A stretch of DNA of 64,000 bases from Pseudaeromonas paramecii (GCF_039540575.1 NZ_BAABFC010000017.1:70512-134511), one strand, 5' to 3'. Numbered from the stretch's first letter, positions 15,717 through 25,400 are shown. Translations and numbers: made by a program. Notes: generated from the sequence alone by a model not told the origin.

Positions 15717-18173
15717 ATGCGTGTTCTGAAGTTTGGAGGCTCATCGCTGGCGGATGCCGAGCGTTTCTTGCGGGTGGGCGACATCGTCGTCAACACCCAG
15801 CAGCAGGCCCAGGTGGCCCTGGTGCTGTCCGCGCCGGCCAAGGTGACCAATCACCTGGTGGCCCTGGCCGAGCAGACCGGGCAGGGTCTGGACGCCAGCG
15901 GTACCTTGGCGGAGATTGAAGGCATCTTCACCCGTCTGATTGCGGGGCTCAAGGCCAAGTATCCGGCGCTGGATGATGCGCAGCTCAAGGCCCGACTGGC
16001 CCAGGAGCTGGGTCAGGTGCGTCGCCTGATGGATGGCATACTGCTGCTGGGCCAGTGCCCGGATAACATCCAGGCCAAGATCCTGAGCCGCGGCGAGGCG
16101 CTCTCCATCGCCTGCATGGAGCAGTTGCTGAAGACCCGCGGTCATCATGTGGAGCTGATCAATCCGGTCAGCATGCTGCTGGCCGAAGGTGGCTTCCTCG
16201 AATCCCACGTCAACATCGATGTTTCTCGCGCCCGCTTCGCCGAGCAGGGCATCAAGCCCGATTGCATCTACCTGATGGCCGGCTTCACCGGCGGCAACGA
16301 ACAGGGTGAGCTGGTGCTGCTGGGCCGCAACGGTTCCGATTACTCCGCCGCCGTACTGGCCGCCTGTGTGGATGCCGAATGTTGCGAGATCTGGACCGAT
16401 GTGGACGGTGTCTACAGCTGCGATCCGCGCCTGGTGCCGGATGCCGTGCTGCTTAAGCGCATGTCCTACAAGGAGGCCATGGAGCTCTCCTACTTTGGTG
16501 CCAAGGTGCTGCACCCCAGAACCATTGCCCCCATCGCCCGCTTCCATATCCCCTGCCTCATCAAGAACAGCTTCAACCCGCAAGGCGAGGGCACCCTGAT
16601 CGGTCCCGAGCAGGACGACGAGTACCCGGTGAAGGGCATCTCCGATCTGGGTGGCATCTCTATGATCAACGTCAGCGGCCCGGGCATGAAGGGCATGGTG
16701 GGGCTGGCCGGACGCCTGTTCACCACCGTCTCCCGCGCCGGCGTCTCCGTGGTCCTCATCACCCAGTCCTCCTCCGAATACAGCATCAGCTTCTGTATTC
16801 ACACCTATGATGCCGAGAAGGCACGCAAGGCGCTGGAGCAGGAGTTTGCCCTGGAGATGAAGGCCGGCATGCTGGAGCCCATCGAGATGCGCCACGACCT
16901 GGCCATCCTCTCCCTGGTGGGGGACGGCATGCGTACCCTGAAGGGCATCGCCGCCCGCTTCTTCACCTCCCTGGCTCAGGCGGCCATCAATATCGTCGCC
17001 ATCGCTCAGGGCTCCAGCGAGCGCTCCATCTCCGCCGTGGTGGCTAAACACAAGGTGGCCGAAGGTATCAAGGCCTGCCACCAGAACATCTTCGGCAGCC
17101 AGCAGTTCATCGACATCATTCTGGTGGGCCTGGGTGGCGTCGGCGGTGCCTTGCTGGAGCAGATCCGTCGTCAGCAACCCGTGCTGGTGGAGCAGGGTAT
17201 CGGTCTGCGGGTGGTGGGCCTGGCCAACTCCCGTCAGCTGCTGCTGAACAAGGACGGCATCGACCTGGCTCACTGGCGCGACGAGCTGGGTCAGGCCCAG
17301 CAAGCCTTCAGCCTGGAGGCGGTATGCAAGCTGGTGGAGGACAGTCACCTCATCAACCCGGTGATCGTGGACTGTACCTCCAATGAGGAGGTGGCCAGCC
17401 AGTATGCCGACTTCCTGGCGGCCGGTTTCCACGTGGTCACCCCCAACAAGAAGGCCAACACCAGCAGCCTGGCCTATTACCGCGAGCTGCGCCGTACGGC
17501 CCTCTTGACCCGCCGCAAGTTCCTCTATGAGACCAACGTGGGCGCCGGTCTGCCGGTTATCGAGAACCTGCAGAACCTGATCAAGGCCGGCGACAAGCTC
17601 AAGGCCTTTGCCGGCATCCTGTCCGGCTCCCTCTCCTTCATCTTCGGCAAGCTGGATGAGGGCTTGAGCTTCTCTGAGGCCACTCTGATCGCCAAGGGCA
17701 ACGGCTTCACCGAGCCGGATCCGCGGGATGATCTCAACGGCATGGACGTGGCGCGTAAGCTGCTGATCCTGGCCCGGGAGGCCGGCATGGCGCTGGATCT
17801 GTCCGACGTGCAGGTGGAGCAGGCGCTGCCGCCTGGTTTCGATGCCTCCGGCAGTGCCGAGGACTTCCTGGCGCGTCTGCCCGAAGCCGATGCCTGGTTC
17901 CGCGAGCGTTGCGCCGAGGCCAAGGCCGAGGGTAAGGTACTGCGCTACGTCGGCACCATCGAAGACGGCCAATGCCGGGTGGCCATCAAGGCCGTGGATG
18001 GTAACGACCCCTTGTACAAGGTGAAGGACGGTGAGAACGCCCTGGCCTTCTTCTCCACCTATTATCAGCCGATCCCCCTGGTGCTGCGTGGCTACGGGGC
18101 CGGTACCGAAGTAACCGCTGCCGGTGTGTTCGCCGATCTGCTGCGGACCCTGAACTGGAAGCAGGAGGTTTAA
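15717..18173 (+). CDS. thrA: ThrA, bifunctional aspartokinase I / homoserine dehydrogenase I
   Basis: 818 residues (E. coli 820). The N-terminal kinase opens with MRVLKFGGSSLADAERF and has the DYSAAVLAACVDAE active-site region. Two ACT domains (about 315-460) carry threonine feedback. The dehydrogenase half starts near 470 with the NAD(P)-binding GLGGVGGALLEQI, and later has HVVTPNKKANT and the catalytic GLPVIENLQNL region. It makes aspartyl phosphate and reduces aspartate semialdehyde to homoserine. GGGAGAGGT precedes the ATG. First gene of thrABC, controlled by the thrL attenuator. Confidence 0.98.
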   Translation: MRVLKFGGSSLADAERFLRVGDIVVNTQQQAQVALVLSAPAKVTNHLVALAEQTGQGLDASGTLAEIEGIFTRLIAGLKAKYPALDDAQLKARLAQELGQVRRLMDGILLLGQCPDNIQAKILSRGEALSIACMEQLLKTRGHHVELINPVSMLLAEGGFLESHVNIDVSRARFAEQGIKPDCIYLMAGFTGGNEQGELVLLGRNGSDYSAAVLAACVDAECCEIWTDVDGVYSCDPRLVPDAVLLKRMSYKEAMELSYFGAKVLHPRTIAPIARFHIPCLIKNSFNPQGEGTLIGPEQDDEYPVKGISDLGGISMINVSGPGMKGMVGLAGRLFTTVSRAGVSVVLITQSSSEYSISFCIHTYDAEKARKALEQEFALEMKAGMLEPIEMRHDLAILSLVGDGMRTLKGIAARFFTSLAQAAINIVAIAQGSSERSISAVVAKHKVAEGIKACHQNIFGSQQFIDIILVGLGGVGGALLEQIRRQQPVLVEQGIGLRVVGLANSRQLLLNKDGIDLAHWRDELGQAQQAFSLEAVCKLVEDSHLINPVIVDCTSNEEVASQYADFLAAGFHVVTPNKKANTSSLAYYRELRRTALLTRRKFLYETNVGAGLPVIENLQNLIKAGDKLKAFAGILSGSLSFIFGKLDEGLSFSEATLIAKGNGFTEPDPRDDLNGMDVARKLLILAREAGMALDLSDVQVEQALPPGFDASGSAEDFLARLPEADAWFRERCAEAKAEGKVLRYVGTIEDGQCRVAIKAVDGNDPLYKVKDGENALAFFSTYYQPIPLVLRGYGAGTEVTAAGVFADLLRTLNWKQEV

Positions 18174-18176
18174 GCC

Positions 18177-19133
18177 ATGACAGTGGTGGCATACGCACCC
18201 GCCTCAATCGGCAACGTAAGCGTCGGTTTTGACGTACTGGGCGCCGCGCTGGCGCCCATCGACGGCACCCTGCTGGGTGACCGGGTAGAAGTCAGCGCCG
18301 CTGAGCAGGCGTTCTCTTTGGGCTGCCAGGGGCGGTTCGCCCACAAGCTGCCTGCCGAGGCAGACAAGAATATCGTCTATGCCTGCTACCAAGGCTATGG
18401 CGAGGCCCTGCGCAAGAAGGGGCTGAGTATCAAGCCGCTGCACATGGTGCTGGAGAAGAACCTGCCCATCGGCTCCGGCCTGGGCTCCAGCGCCTCCAGC
18501 ATAGTGGCCGCTCTGGAAGCGCTGAACGCCTTTCATGACTACGCTCTCGACAAGGATGAGCAACTGCTGCTGATGGGCGAGCTGGAAGGCCGCATCTCCG
18601 GCTCAGTCCATTATGACAACGTGGCGCCCTGCTACCTGGGTGGCATCCAGCTGATGGTGGAGGAGGCGGGTATCATCAGCCAGTCCATCCCGGCGTTTGA
18701 ACACTGGTACTGGGTGGTTTGCTACCCGGGGATCAGCATCAGCACCGCCGAGGCCCGCGCCATTCTGCCGGCCCAATACCGCCGCAGCGACTGCCTGACC
18801 TACGGTCGTCGCCTGGCCGCCTTCGTCCATGCCAGTCACAGCGGTCAGGAGGCCCTGGCCGCCGCCGTGCTCAAGGATGTGATCGCCGAACCCTATCGTC
18901 AGGCGTTGATCCCGGGCTTTGCCCAGGTGCGCCAGCACGCCGAACTCTCCGGCGCCCTGGCCACCGGTATCTCAGGCTCTGGCCCCACCGTCTTCGTGGC
19001 CATGACCGACAAGCAGCAGGCGCTGCGCATGAAGGAGTGGATGGAGCAGCACTTCATCCAGAATCAAGATGGTTTCTGCCATGTCTGTCATATCGACACC
19101 CAAGGCACCCAGGTAACAGGACAAGGATTATGA
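18177..19133 (+). CDS. thrB: ThrB, homoserine kinase
   Basis: A 318-residue GHMP kinase that phosphorylates homoserine. The ATP loop is PIGSGLGSSASS (residues 97-108). The N-terminal YAPASIGNVSVGFDVLG substrate region and the C-terminal ATGISGSGPTVFVAM motif are intact. It starts 3 bases after the thrA stop; its own TGA overlaps the thrC start (ATGA). The product O-phosphohomoserine goes to ThrC. Confidence 0.98.
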   Translation: MTVVAYAPASIGNVSVGFDVLGAALAPIDGTLLGDRVEVSAAEQAFSLGCQGRFAHKLPAEADKNIVYACYQGYGEALRKKGLSIKPLHMVLEKNLPIGSGLGSSASSIVAALEALNAFHDYALDKDEQLLLMGELEGRISGSVHYDNVAPCYLGGIQLMVEEAGIISQSIPAFEHWYWVVCYPGISISTAEARAILPAQYRRSDCLTYGRRLAAFVHASHSGQEALAAAVLKDVIAEPYRQALIPGFAQVRQHAELSGALATGISGSGPTVFVAMTDKQQALRMKEWMEQHFIQNQDGFCHVCHIDTQGTQVTGQGL

Positions 19134-20407
19134 AGTTATACAACATCAAGGACCATACCGAGCAGGTGAGCTTTGCCCAGGCGGTGAAGCAGGGTTTGGG
19201 TCGCGGGCAGGGGCTCTTCTTCCCCGAGCAAATCCAGCCCTTCGCCGACATCCATGGCTTGCTGGAGAAACCCTTCGTCGAGCGCTCGGTGGAGATCCTC
19301 CATCACCTGATCGGCGATGAGCTGACCAAGGCGCAGCTGGCCCAACTGGTACAGACGGCGTTTGTCTTCCCAGCACCCTTGGTGAAGGTGAGTGACAACC
19401 AGTATGCCCTAGAGCTGTTCCATGGTCCGACCCTGGCCTTCAAGGACTTCGGTGGCCGCTTCATGGCCCAGTGCCTGACCGCCTTCAGCCAAGGCGAGAA
19501 GATCACCATTCTCACCGCCACCTCCGGCGATACCGGGGCTGCGGTGGCACATGCCTTCTATGGCCTGCCCAACATCGAGGTGGTGATCCTCTATCCCAAG
19601 GGCAAGATCAGCCCGCTGCAGGAGAAACTGTTCTGCACCCTGGGCGGCAACATCCGCACCGTGGCGGTGGACGGCGCCTTCGATGACTGCCAGGCCCTGG
19701 TGAAACAGGCCTTCGATGACGAGGAGCTCAAGGCGGCCATCGGCCTCAACTCCGCTAACTCCATCAACATCAGCCGACTGCTGGCCCAGGTCTGCTACTA
19801 CTTCGAGGCGGTGGCCGAGCTGCCGCTGGAGCAGCGTGCCGAGGCGGTGATCGCCGTGCCGTCCGGCAACTTCGGTAACCTGACCGCAGGTCTGATTGCC
19901 AAGGCCCTGGGGCTGCCGGTGAAGCGCTTTGTGGTGGCCACCAACGCCAACGATACGGTGCCGCGTTACCTGGCCGCCGGTCAGTGGGATCCCAAGACCA
20001 CGGTGGCTACTCTGTCCAACGCCATGGATGTCAGCCGTCCCAACAATTGGCCGCGGGTGGAAGAGCTGTTCAAGGTCAAGGGCTGGTCCCTGTCCGAACT
20101 GGGCTATGGTGCCCGTGATGATGTGCAGACCGAGGACGCCCTCAAGCGTCTGCATGCCCAGGGTTACCTGTGCGAACCCCATGGCGCCATCGCCTGGGAT
20201 GTGCTGCAGGCTCAGCTGAGTGACGAGGAAGTGGGTATCTTCCTGTGCACCGCCCATCCTGCCAAGTTCCAGGAAAGCGTGGAGCGGATCCTGGATCTCA
20301 AGCTGGAGTTGCCGGCCCCGCTGGCCGAGCGTGCGGATCTGCCGCTGCTCTCCGACAACCTGCCGGTGGACTTTGCCGCCATGCGCCAGTACCTGCTCAA
20401 GGCCTAA
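19130..20407 (+). CDS. thrC: ThrC, threonine synthase
   Basis: A 425-residue PLP enzyme (E. coli 428) that converts O-phosphohomoserine to threonine. The PLP lysine is K105 in LAFKDFGGRF. The phosphate-binding ATSGDTGAAVAHAF and SGNFGNLTAG loops are present. The ATG overlaps the thrB stop by four bases, with AAGGA just upstream, so translation is coupled. A longer upstream frame inside thrB is not conserved. Last gene of the operon; a strong terminator follows. Confidence 0.98.
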   Translation: MKLYNIKDHTEQVSFAQAVKQGLGRGQGLFFPEQIQPFADIHGLLEKPFVERSVEILHHLIGDELTKAQLAQLVQTAFVFPAPLVKVSDNQYALELFHGPTLAFKDFGGRFMAQCLTAFSQGEKITILTATSGDTGAAVAHAFYGLPNIEVVILYPKGKISPLQEKLFCTLGGNIRTVAVDGAFDDCQALVKQAFDDEELKAAIGLNSANSINISRLLAQVCYYFEAVAELPLEQRAEAVIAVPSGNFGNLTAGLIAKALGLPVKRFVVATNANDTVPRYLAAGQWDPKTTVATLSNAMDVSRPNNWPRVEELFKVKGWSLSELGYGARDDVQTEDALKRLHAQGYLCEPHGAIAWDVLQAQLSDEEVGIFLCTAHPAKFQESVERILDLKLELPAPLAERADLPLLSDNLPVDFAAMRQYLLKA

Positions 20408-20425
20408 GCCTGAAGAGGTAGACCC

Positions 20426-20456
20426 AAACGCCGCTCTAATGAGCGGCGTTTTATTT
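20426..20456 (+). terminator. Rho-independent terminator of thrABC
   Basis: AAACGCCGCTC-taat-GAGCGGCGTTT stem followed by a T-rich tail, 18 bases after the thrC stop. Confidence 0.9.
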
Positions 20457-20522
20457 TGGATAGTGGTTCCATTCGGTGGCCTTTGCTACCCTAGCCAGAC
20501 TCTTCGTCGTTGAGATTTGCTT

Positions 20523-21392
20523 ATGAGTCATGTTCTTAATGATTTGCTCTCCCTGTTGGCCCTGGAGCCCATCGAAGCGGGCCATTTTCGCGGCCAGAGC
20601 CAGGATTTGGGCTTTGGTGCAGTGTTCGGGGGCCAGGTGATGGGGCAGGCTCTCTCAGCTGCCCATCAAACCGTGGAGTCGGATCGCAGTGTTCACTCGC
20701 TGCATTGCTATTTCTTGCGGCCCGGTGATGTGCGGCAGCCCATCCTTTACGAGGTGGAGCAGATCCGCGACGGACAGACGGTTTCCACCCGGCGGGTGCA
20801 GGCCATTCAGCATGGCAAGCCGATCTTCTACCTCACCGCCTCGTTTCAGGTGGAGGAACCGGGGTTGGAGCATCAGGCACCCATGCCCCAGGTGGCGGGA
20901 CCGGAGGGGCTTACCTCAGAGCTGGAGTGGATCCATGCCCTGAAGGCGCATATTCCCGATGCACTGCATGACAAGTTCCTGTCCGAAAAGCCCATCGAGA
21001 TGCGCCCCGTGACCTTCATCAACCCGCTCAAGGCGGCACCCTGCGAGGCCAAGCGCTACGTCTGGTTCAAGGCCAACGGCCAGATGCCGGATGTGTCGGC
21101 GGTGCATCGCTATTTGCTGGCCTATGCGTCGGATTTCAATTTCCTACCGACGGCGCTACAACCCCACGGGCTGAGCTTCTTCACGCCCGGTTTGCAGGTG
21201 GCGACCATAGATCATGCCATGTGGTTTCATCGCGATTTTCGGCTGGACGACTGGTTGTTGTACGCGGTGGAGTGTCCCACCACCAGTGGTGGGCGCGGGT
21301 TGGTGCGGGGCCAGTTCTTCACGCAGGATGGGCGCTTGGTGGCTTCGACCATCCAGGAGGGCGTGGTGCGACAGCGGCCGTTGGGCGCCTGA
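20523..21392 (+). CDS. tesB: TesB, acyl-CoA thioesterase II
   Basis: A 289-residue double-hotdog thioesterase (E. coli 286) that hydrolyses medium- and long-chain acyl-CoAs. Recognisable family segments are GQSQDLGFGAVFGGQVMGQAL, HSLHCYFLRPGD, GKPIFYLTASFQ, YASDFNFLPTALQPHG, TIDHAMWFHR and the ending LVASTIQEGVVR. The last has the catalytic Gln, and the conserved Asp lies in the YASD and TIDH motifs. The ATG at 20523 aligns with the enteric start; the in-frame TTG two codons earlier is rejected. Monocistronic between two terminators. Confidence 0.95.
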   Translation: MSHVLNDLLSLLALEPIEAGHFRGQSQDLGFGAVFGGQVMGQALSAAHQTVESDRSVHSLHCYFLRPGDVRQPILYEVEQIRDGQTVSTRRVQAIQHGKPIFYLTASFQVEEPGLEHQAPMPQVAGPEGLTSELEWIHALKAHIPDALHDKFLSEKPIEMRPVTFINPLKAAPCEAKRYVWFKANGQMPDVSAVHRYLLAYASDFNFLPTALQPHGLSFFTPGLQVATIDHAMWFHRDFRLDDWLLYAVECPTTSGGRGLVRGQFFTQDGRLVASTIQEGVVRQRPLGA

Positions 21393-21409
21393 ACCGGGCG
21401 GCAGGCAAT

Positions 21410-21440
21410 AAAAAAGCTCGCCGATCGGCGAGCTTTTTTT
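21410..21440. terminator. Bidirectional terminator between tesB and crr
   Basis: AAGCTCGCCGATCGGCGAGCTT palindrome core (stem AAGCTCGCC/GGCGAGCTT around a short loop), with A and T runs on its two sides. It serves tesB on the plus strand and crr on the minus strand. Confidence 0.92.
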
Positions 21441-21453
21441 ATCGAAGCTGGGC

Positions 21454-21963
21454 TTACTTCTTGATACGCATAACCGGGGTTTCACCCACGGTGACCGCGC
21501 CGCTCAGCTTGGTCAGGACCTTGATGTCATCCATGTTGGAGATGACCACCGGAGTCAGGGTGGACTTAGCCTTGGCTTCCAGCACCGCCAGATCGAACTC
21601 GATGATGGTGTCGCCCTTCTTCACTTGCTGGCCTTCGGCCGCGATGCGAGTGAAACCTTCGCCCTTGAGCTCAACGGTATCGATACCGAAGTGTACAAAC
21701 AGCTCGATACCGGTATCAGACTCGATAGAGAAGGCGTGGTTGGTTTCGAAAATCTTGCCGATGGTGCCGTCGCAGGGGGCAACCATCTTGTTGCCGGCCG
21801 GCTTGATGGCGATGCCATCGCCCACGATCTTCTCGGCAAACACCACATCCGGTACGTCTTCGATCGGTACGATCTCGCCAGACAGAGGTGCGAAGATTTC
21901 GATGCCGCCGTTATCACTGCTATCGTCGGACACCAGTTTTTTCAGTTTGTCGAACAAACCCAT
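21454..21963 (-). CDS. crr: EIIA-Glc (Crr), PTS glucose-specific IIA and regulator
   Basis: A 169-residue cytosolic PTS phosphocarrier (same length as E. coli). The phosphorylated histidine is H91 in ELFVHFGIDTV and its helper is H76 in ETNHAFSI. The N-terminal GLFDKLKKLV amphipathic helix is kept. It passes phosphate from HPr to sugar-specific IIB domains; unphosphorylated, it inhibits non-PTS sugar uptake, and phosphorylated, it activates adenylate cyclase. Last gene of ptsHI-crr, 46 bases after ptsI. Confidence 0.97.
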   Translation of the reverse strand: MGLFDKLKKLVSDDSSDNGGIEIFAPLSGEIVPIEDVPDVVFAEKIVGDGIAIKPAGNKMVAPCDGTIGKIFETNHAFSIESDTGIELFVHFGIDTVELKGEGFTRIAAEGQQVKKGDTIIEFDLAVLEAKAKSTLTPVVISNMDDIKVLTKLSGAVTVGETPVMRIKK

Positions 21964-22009
21964 GGCTTTTGCTCCTGAGAGTTGTTTTTTAGCTGTTTAT
22001 CCGCAGATA

Positions 22010-23737
22010 TTAACAGACAGCCTTACGCTTAACAAAGTTGTCAATCACGGCTTCTACTTCCGCGATGGTGGCACTGGCCAGCGCCTGTTCGGCCATGGCC
22101 TTCACCTCAGCATAGTTGCTGCTGCGGATGATCTGCTTGACGCGCGGGATTGACATGGCACTCATGGAGAATTCGTCCAGCCCCATGCCCAGCAGCAGCA
22201 GGGTTGCTCTGTCATCGCCTGCCAGCTCGCCACACATGCCGGTCCACTTGCCTTGGGCATGGGAGGCATCGATGACCTGCTTGATCAGGTTCAGAACAGA
22301 CGGCGACAGGGGGTTGTACAGGCCGGAGATCAGCTCGTTACCACGGTCTACAGCCAGGGTGTACTGGGTCAGGTCGTTGGTGCCGATGGAGAAGAAGTCC
22401 GCTTCTTTGGCCAGGTGATTGGCGATGATGGCAGCCGCGGGGGTTTCAATCATCACGCCCACTTCGATGTTCTCATCGAAGGCATGGCCTTGAGTGCGCA
22501 GCTCTTCCTTCAGCTCGGCGATCTCCTGCTTCAGGGCGCGGAGTTCTTCCACAGAGATGATCATGGGGAACATGATGCGCAGCTTGCCATAGGCGGAAGC
22601 GCGCAAAATGGCCCGCAGCTGGGTGTGCATGATGTCCTTGCGGTCAAAGAAGATCCGCACGGCACGCCAGCCCAGGAAGGGGTTCATCTCCTTGGGGAAC
22701 TTCATGTAAGGCAGTTCCTTGTCACCACCTATGTCCATGGTACGGACAATGATGGGGTGATCCGGCATGGATTCAGCCACTTCCTTATAGGCCTGATACT
22801 GCTCCTCTTCGGAGGGCAGGGCATCACGGTCCATGAACAGGAATTCGGTACGGTACAGACCAACACCTTCGGCGCCATTGCGATGGGCGCCATCCATGTC
22901 CTTGATGGTCCCAATGTTGGAGCACACTTCAACTCGGTGACCATCCAAAGTCACGGCTGGCAGCTCACGCAGCTTGGCCAGTTCCGCCTTTTCATCCTGG
23001 TACTTTTGCTGGGCAGACTGCAGCTTGGCCAGCTCTTCCTCGGACGGGTTGATGTACACCTTGTTGTGCAGAGCGTCCAGCACCAGGAAATCCCCGGTTT
23101 TGACCAGCTCGGTCACATTGTTGGTGCCCACGATGGCCGGCAATTCCAGGGAGCGCGCCATGATGGAGGTGTGAGAGGTACGACCGCCGATGTCGGTAAC
23201 GAAACCACGTACATAGTTGAGGTTGATCTGGGCGGTCTCAGAAGGTGTCAGATCCTTGGCTACCAGGATGACTTCTTCATCAATGGTGCTGAGGTTGACG
23301 ATATCCATGCCCAGGGCATTCTTAACCAGACGCGTACCGATATCACGGAAGTCGGTGGCCCGCTCACGCAGATAGGGATCATCCAGCTCAGCCATCATGG
23401 CTGCGTACTGCTCGATCACTTGGTGAATGGCCTTGTCAGCGCTGACCAGTTCATCCCGGATCAGGGACAGGATGTCGCCTTCCAGCTCTTCATCTTCGAG
23501 CAACATGATGTGCCCTTCGAAGATGGCTTCCTTCTCTTCACCGAAGGTTTTGCCAGCCATCTCTTTGATGGCATGCAGTTGCTGGGAGGATTTAGTGCGG
23601 GCATCGTAGAAACGCGCCACTTCACCGTCGACTTGCGCCGCAGTGATAGGGGTTTGGTTGATAACGATTTCATCTTCTTTCAGAAGAAGGGCCTTCGCAA
23701 ATGCGATGCCTGGCGATGCCAAGATACCAGTGATCAT
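22010..23737 (-). CDS. ptsI: PTS enzyme I
   Basis: 575 residues, as in E. coli. It autophosphorylates with PEP at H189 (GGRTSHTSIMARS) and passes phosphate to HPr. The N-terminal helical HPr-binding insert is followed by the C-terminal PEP-binding TIM barrel, with FLFMDRDALP, TMDIGGDKELPY, GTNDLTQYTLAVDRGN and the catalytic Cys in MCGELAGDD. It lies 58 bases after ptsH in the same transcript. Very similar to the enteric enzyme and in the same gene order. Confidence 0.98.
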   Translation of the reverse strand: MITGILASPGIAFAKALLLKEDEIVINQTPITAAQVDGEVARFYDARTKSSQQLHAIKEMAGKTFGEEKEAIFEGHIMLLEDEELEGDILSLIRDELVSADKAIHQVIEQYAAMMAELDDPYLRERATDFRDIGTRLVKNALGMDIVNLSTIDEEVILVAKDLTPSETAQINLNYVRGFVTDIGGRTSHTSIMARSLELPAIVGTNNVTELVKTGDFLVLDALHNKVYINPSEEELAKLQSAQQKYQDEKAELAKLRELPAVTLDGHRVEVCSNIGTIKDMDGAHRNGAEGVGLYRTEFLFMDRDALPSEEEQYQAYKEVAESMPDHPIIVRTMDIGGDKELPYMKFPKEMNPFLGWRAVRIFFDRKDIMHTQLRAILRASAYGKLRIMFPMIISVEELRALKQEIAELKEELRTQGHAFDENIEVGVMIETPAAAIIANHLAKEADFFSIGTNDLTQYTLAVDRGNELISGLYNPLSPSVLNLIKQVIDASHAQGKWTGMCGELAGDDRATLLLLGMGLDEFSMSAMSIPRVKQIIRSSNYAEVKAMAEQALASATIAEVEAVIDNFVKRKAVC

Positions 23738-23795
23738 AGCCGTACCTGCTAGATTGAGAACAACGACAAAGGACGAGATAAAGGAAGAGCTGGAA

Positions 23796-24053
23796 TTATT
23801 CCAGCTCAGCCATCAGGGCAACCAGTTTTTCAACGGCTTTCTGGGCGTCGGGGCCGTCAGCCTGGATGGTCACGTTGGTACCCTTGGTCAGCCCCAGGGT
23901 CTGCAGCTTGAACAGGCTCTTGGCGCTAGCAGACTTGCCGCCGCTGATGACATTGATGTCGCTTTGAAACTCTTTGGCTTCCTTGACGAACTGGGCAGCC
24001 GGACGAGTGTGGAGACCGTTTTCAGCAGTAATGACGACAGATTTCTCAAACAT
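23796..24053 (-). CDS. ptsH: HPr phosphocarrier
   Basis: 85 residues (E. coli 85). The phospho-site is H15 in ENGLHTRPAA; the S46 region is KSASAKSLFKLQTLGL. It relays phosphate from enzyme I to EIIA proteins. The ATG at 24053 with GGGGTGA upstream is the family start; the 58 codons further upstream in frame are not coding. First gene of ptsH-ptsI-crr. Confidence 0.97.
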   Translation of the reverse strand: MFEKSVVITAENGLHTRPAAQFVKEAKEFQSDINVISGGKSASAKSLFKLQTLGLTKGTNVTIQADGPDAQKAVEKLVALMAELE

Positions 24054-24373
24054 GTGTTCACCCCAATGTTGATGATGACAGTCGTAGTGGTCAGTGCCTT
24101 CACCACGACAGCGTTGCGTTAAAAAGCGTCTCTGGTGTCTTGGGTTGGTTTGTGCGATTTGTAAAGTAGTAGGTAATAACCAACCCGCCAGTAGCTCGGG
24201 ATTATGCCCTGCCAGCCCTAGCGGCAAAAGCGCCCCCCCCCTGTTTGCAACAAAAAATAGCCGGTAGTTACTTTTTGATACGATGGATTCAGCTTTGTTC
24301 AGCTTACTGGCCGGATCCTCGTATCCACGCGTCGTTTTATGGGTTTTTTCTACTTAAGAGCCTAGTTCAGATA
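24054..24373. other. ptsH upstream region
   Basis: About 320 bases without a credible gene. On the minus strand it must hold the ptsHI-crr promoter(s), but I cannot fix a convincing -35/-10 pair or CRP site by eye. A run of nine C residues lies at 24233-24241. A GC-poor stretch (24242-24360) flanks the cysK terminator. Confidence 0.5.
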
Positions 24374-24404
24374 ATAAAAAAAGAGCGCCAACCAGGGGCG
24401 CTCT
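24374..24404 (-). terminator. Rho-independent terminator of cysK
   Basis: AGAGCGCC/GGCGCTCT stem with a seven-base loop. On the minus strand it is followed by at least seven T residues, 28 bases after the cysK stop. Confidence 0.9.
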
Positions 24405-24431
24405 GTTTGCGAGATAAGACACAGTTTCGGA

Positions 24432-25400
24432 TTATTGCTGGTTTTCCTGCTCGGAGAAGATCCCCTGGAACAGGGCGGTAGACAGATACCGCTCGCCAGA
24501 GCTGGGCAGGATCACCACTATGGTCTTATCGGCAAATTCCGGCAGCTCGGCAATCCGATTGGCGGCTACCACGGCGGCGCCTGAGCTGATCCCCGCCAGT
24601 ATGCCTTCTTCTTCCATCAGACGACGGGCCATGGCGATGGCGTCATCGCTGGCGACTTGCTCGACGCGATCCAGCAGGCTCAAATCCAGATTGCCCGGGA
24701 TAAATCCGGCACCGATGCCCTGGATCTTGTGTGGGCCAGGCTTGATCTCCTCGCCGGCCAGTTTTTGGCTGATGACTGGAGACTCTTTGGGTTCTACCGC
24801 CACGCTGGTGATGGCTTTGCCCTGGATCTGCTTGATGTAGCGCGAAACACCCGTGATGGTACCGCCGGTGCCGACACCTGCGACTATCACATCGACTTCG
24901 CCGTCTGTGTCTTCCCAGATCTCCGGACCCGTGGTCTTGACATGGATTTCCGGGTTGGCCGGGTTTTCGAACTGTTGCAGCAGCAGGTAGCGTTCTGGGT
25001 TGGCGTCACGAATTTCCTCCGCCTTGGCCACGGCACCTTTCATGCCCAATGCGGCCTCGGTCAGCACCAAGTTGGCACCCAGCGCCTTGAGCAGCTTGCG
25101 GCGTTCCAGACTCATGGAGGCCGGCATGGTCAGGGTGATGGGGTAACCGCGAGAGGCCGCTACGAAGGCCAACGCAATACCGGTGTTGCCGCTGGTGGGT
25201 TCAATGATTTCCTTGCCCGGACCCAGCAGGCCTTTTTGCTCGGCATCCCAAATCATGTTGGCACCGATACGGCATTTGACGCTGAAGCTGGGGTTACGGC
25301 TTTCGACCTTGGCCAACACGCGGCCCTTGCTGACACGGTTGAGTTTGACCAGTGGGGTATGGCCTATGGTCAAGGAGTTGTCTTCGTAGATCTTGCTCAT
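24432..25400 (-). CDS. cysK: CysK, O-acetylserine sulfhydrylase A
   Basis: A 322-residue PLP enzyme (E. coli 323) that makes cysteine from O-acetylserine and sulfide. The PLP lysine is K42 in NPSFSVKCRIGANM. The substrate loop EPTSGNTGIALAF and the phosphate loop GVGTGGTITGVSRY are intact. The C-terminal LPSSGERYLSTALF matches the enteric protein. In E. coli it lies between cysZ and ptsH; here two murein genes and a divergent gap separate it from cysZ. Its stop lies 379 bases from ptsH, with its own terminator between. Confidence 0.98.
   Translation of the reverse strand: MSKIYEDNSLTIGHTPLVKLNRVSKGRVLAKVESRNPSFSVKCRIGANMIWDAEQKGLLGPGKEIIEPTSGNTGIALAFVAASRGYPITLTMPASMSLERRKLLKALGANLVLTEAALGMKGAVAKAEEIRDANPERYLLLQQFENPANPEIHVKTTGPEIWEDTDGEVDVIVAGVGTGGTITGVSRYIKQIQGKAITSVAVEPKESPVISQKLAGEEIKPGPHKIQGIGAGFIPGNLDLSLLDRVEQVASDDAIAMARRLMEEEGILAGISSGAAVVAANRIAELPEFADKTIVVILPSSGERYLSTALFQGIFSEQENQQ

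Noticed and set aside
15741..17972. 743-codon minus-strand frame opposite thrA
   Set aside because: Long antisense frames are expected in high-GC genes. Composition is Gln/His/Gly-rich with no domain, and thrA on the other strand is certain.
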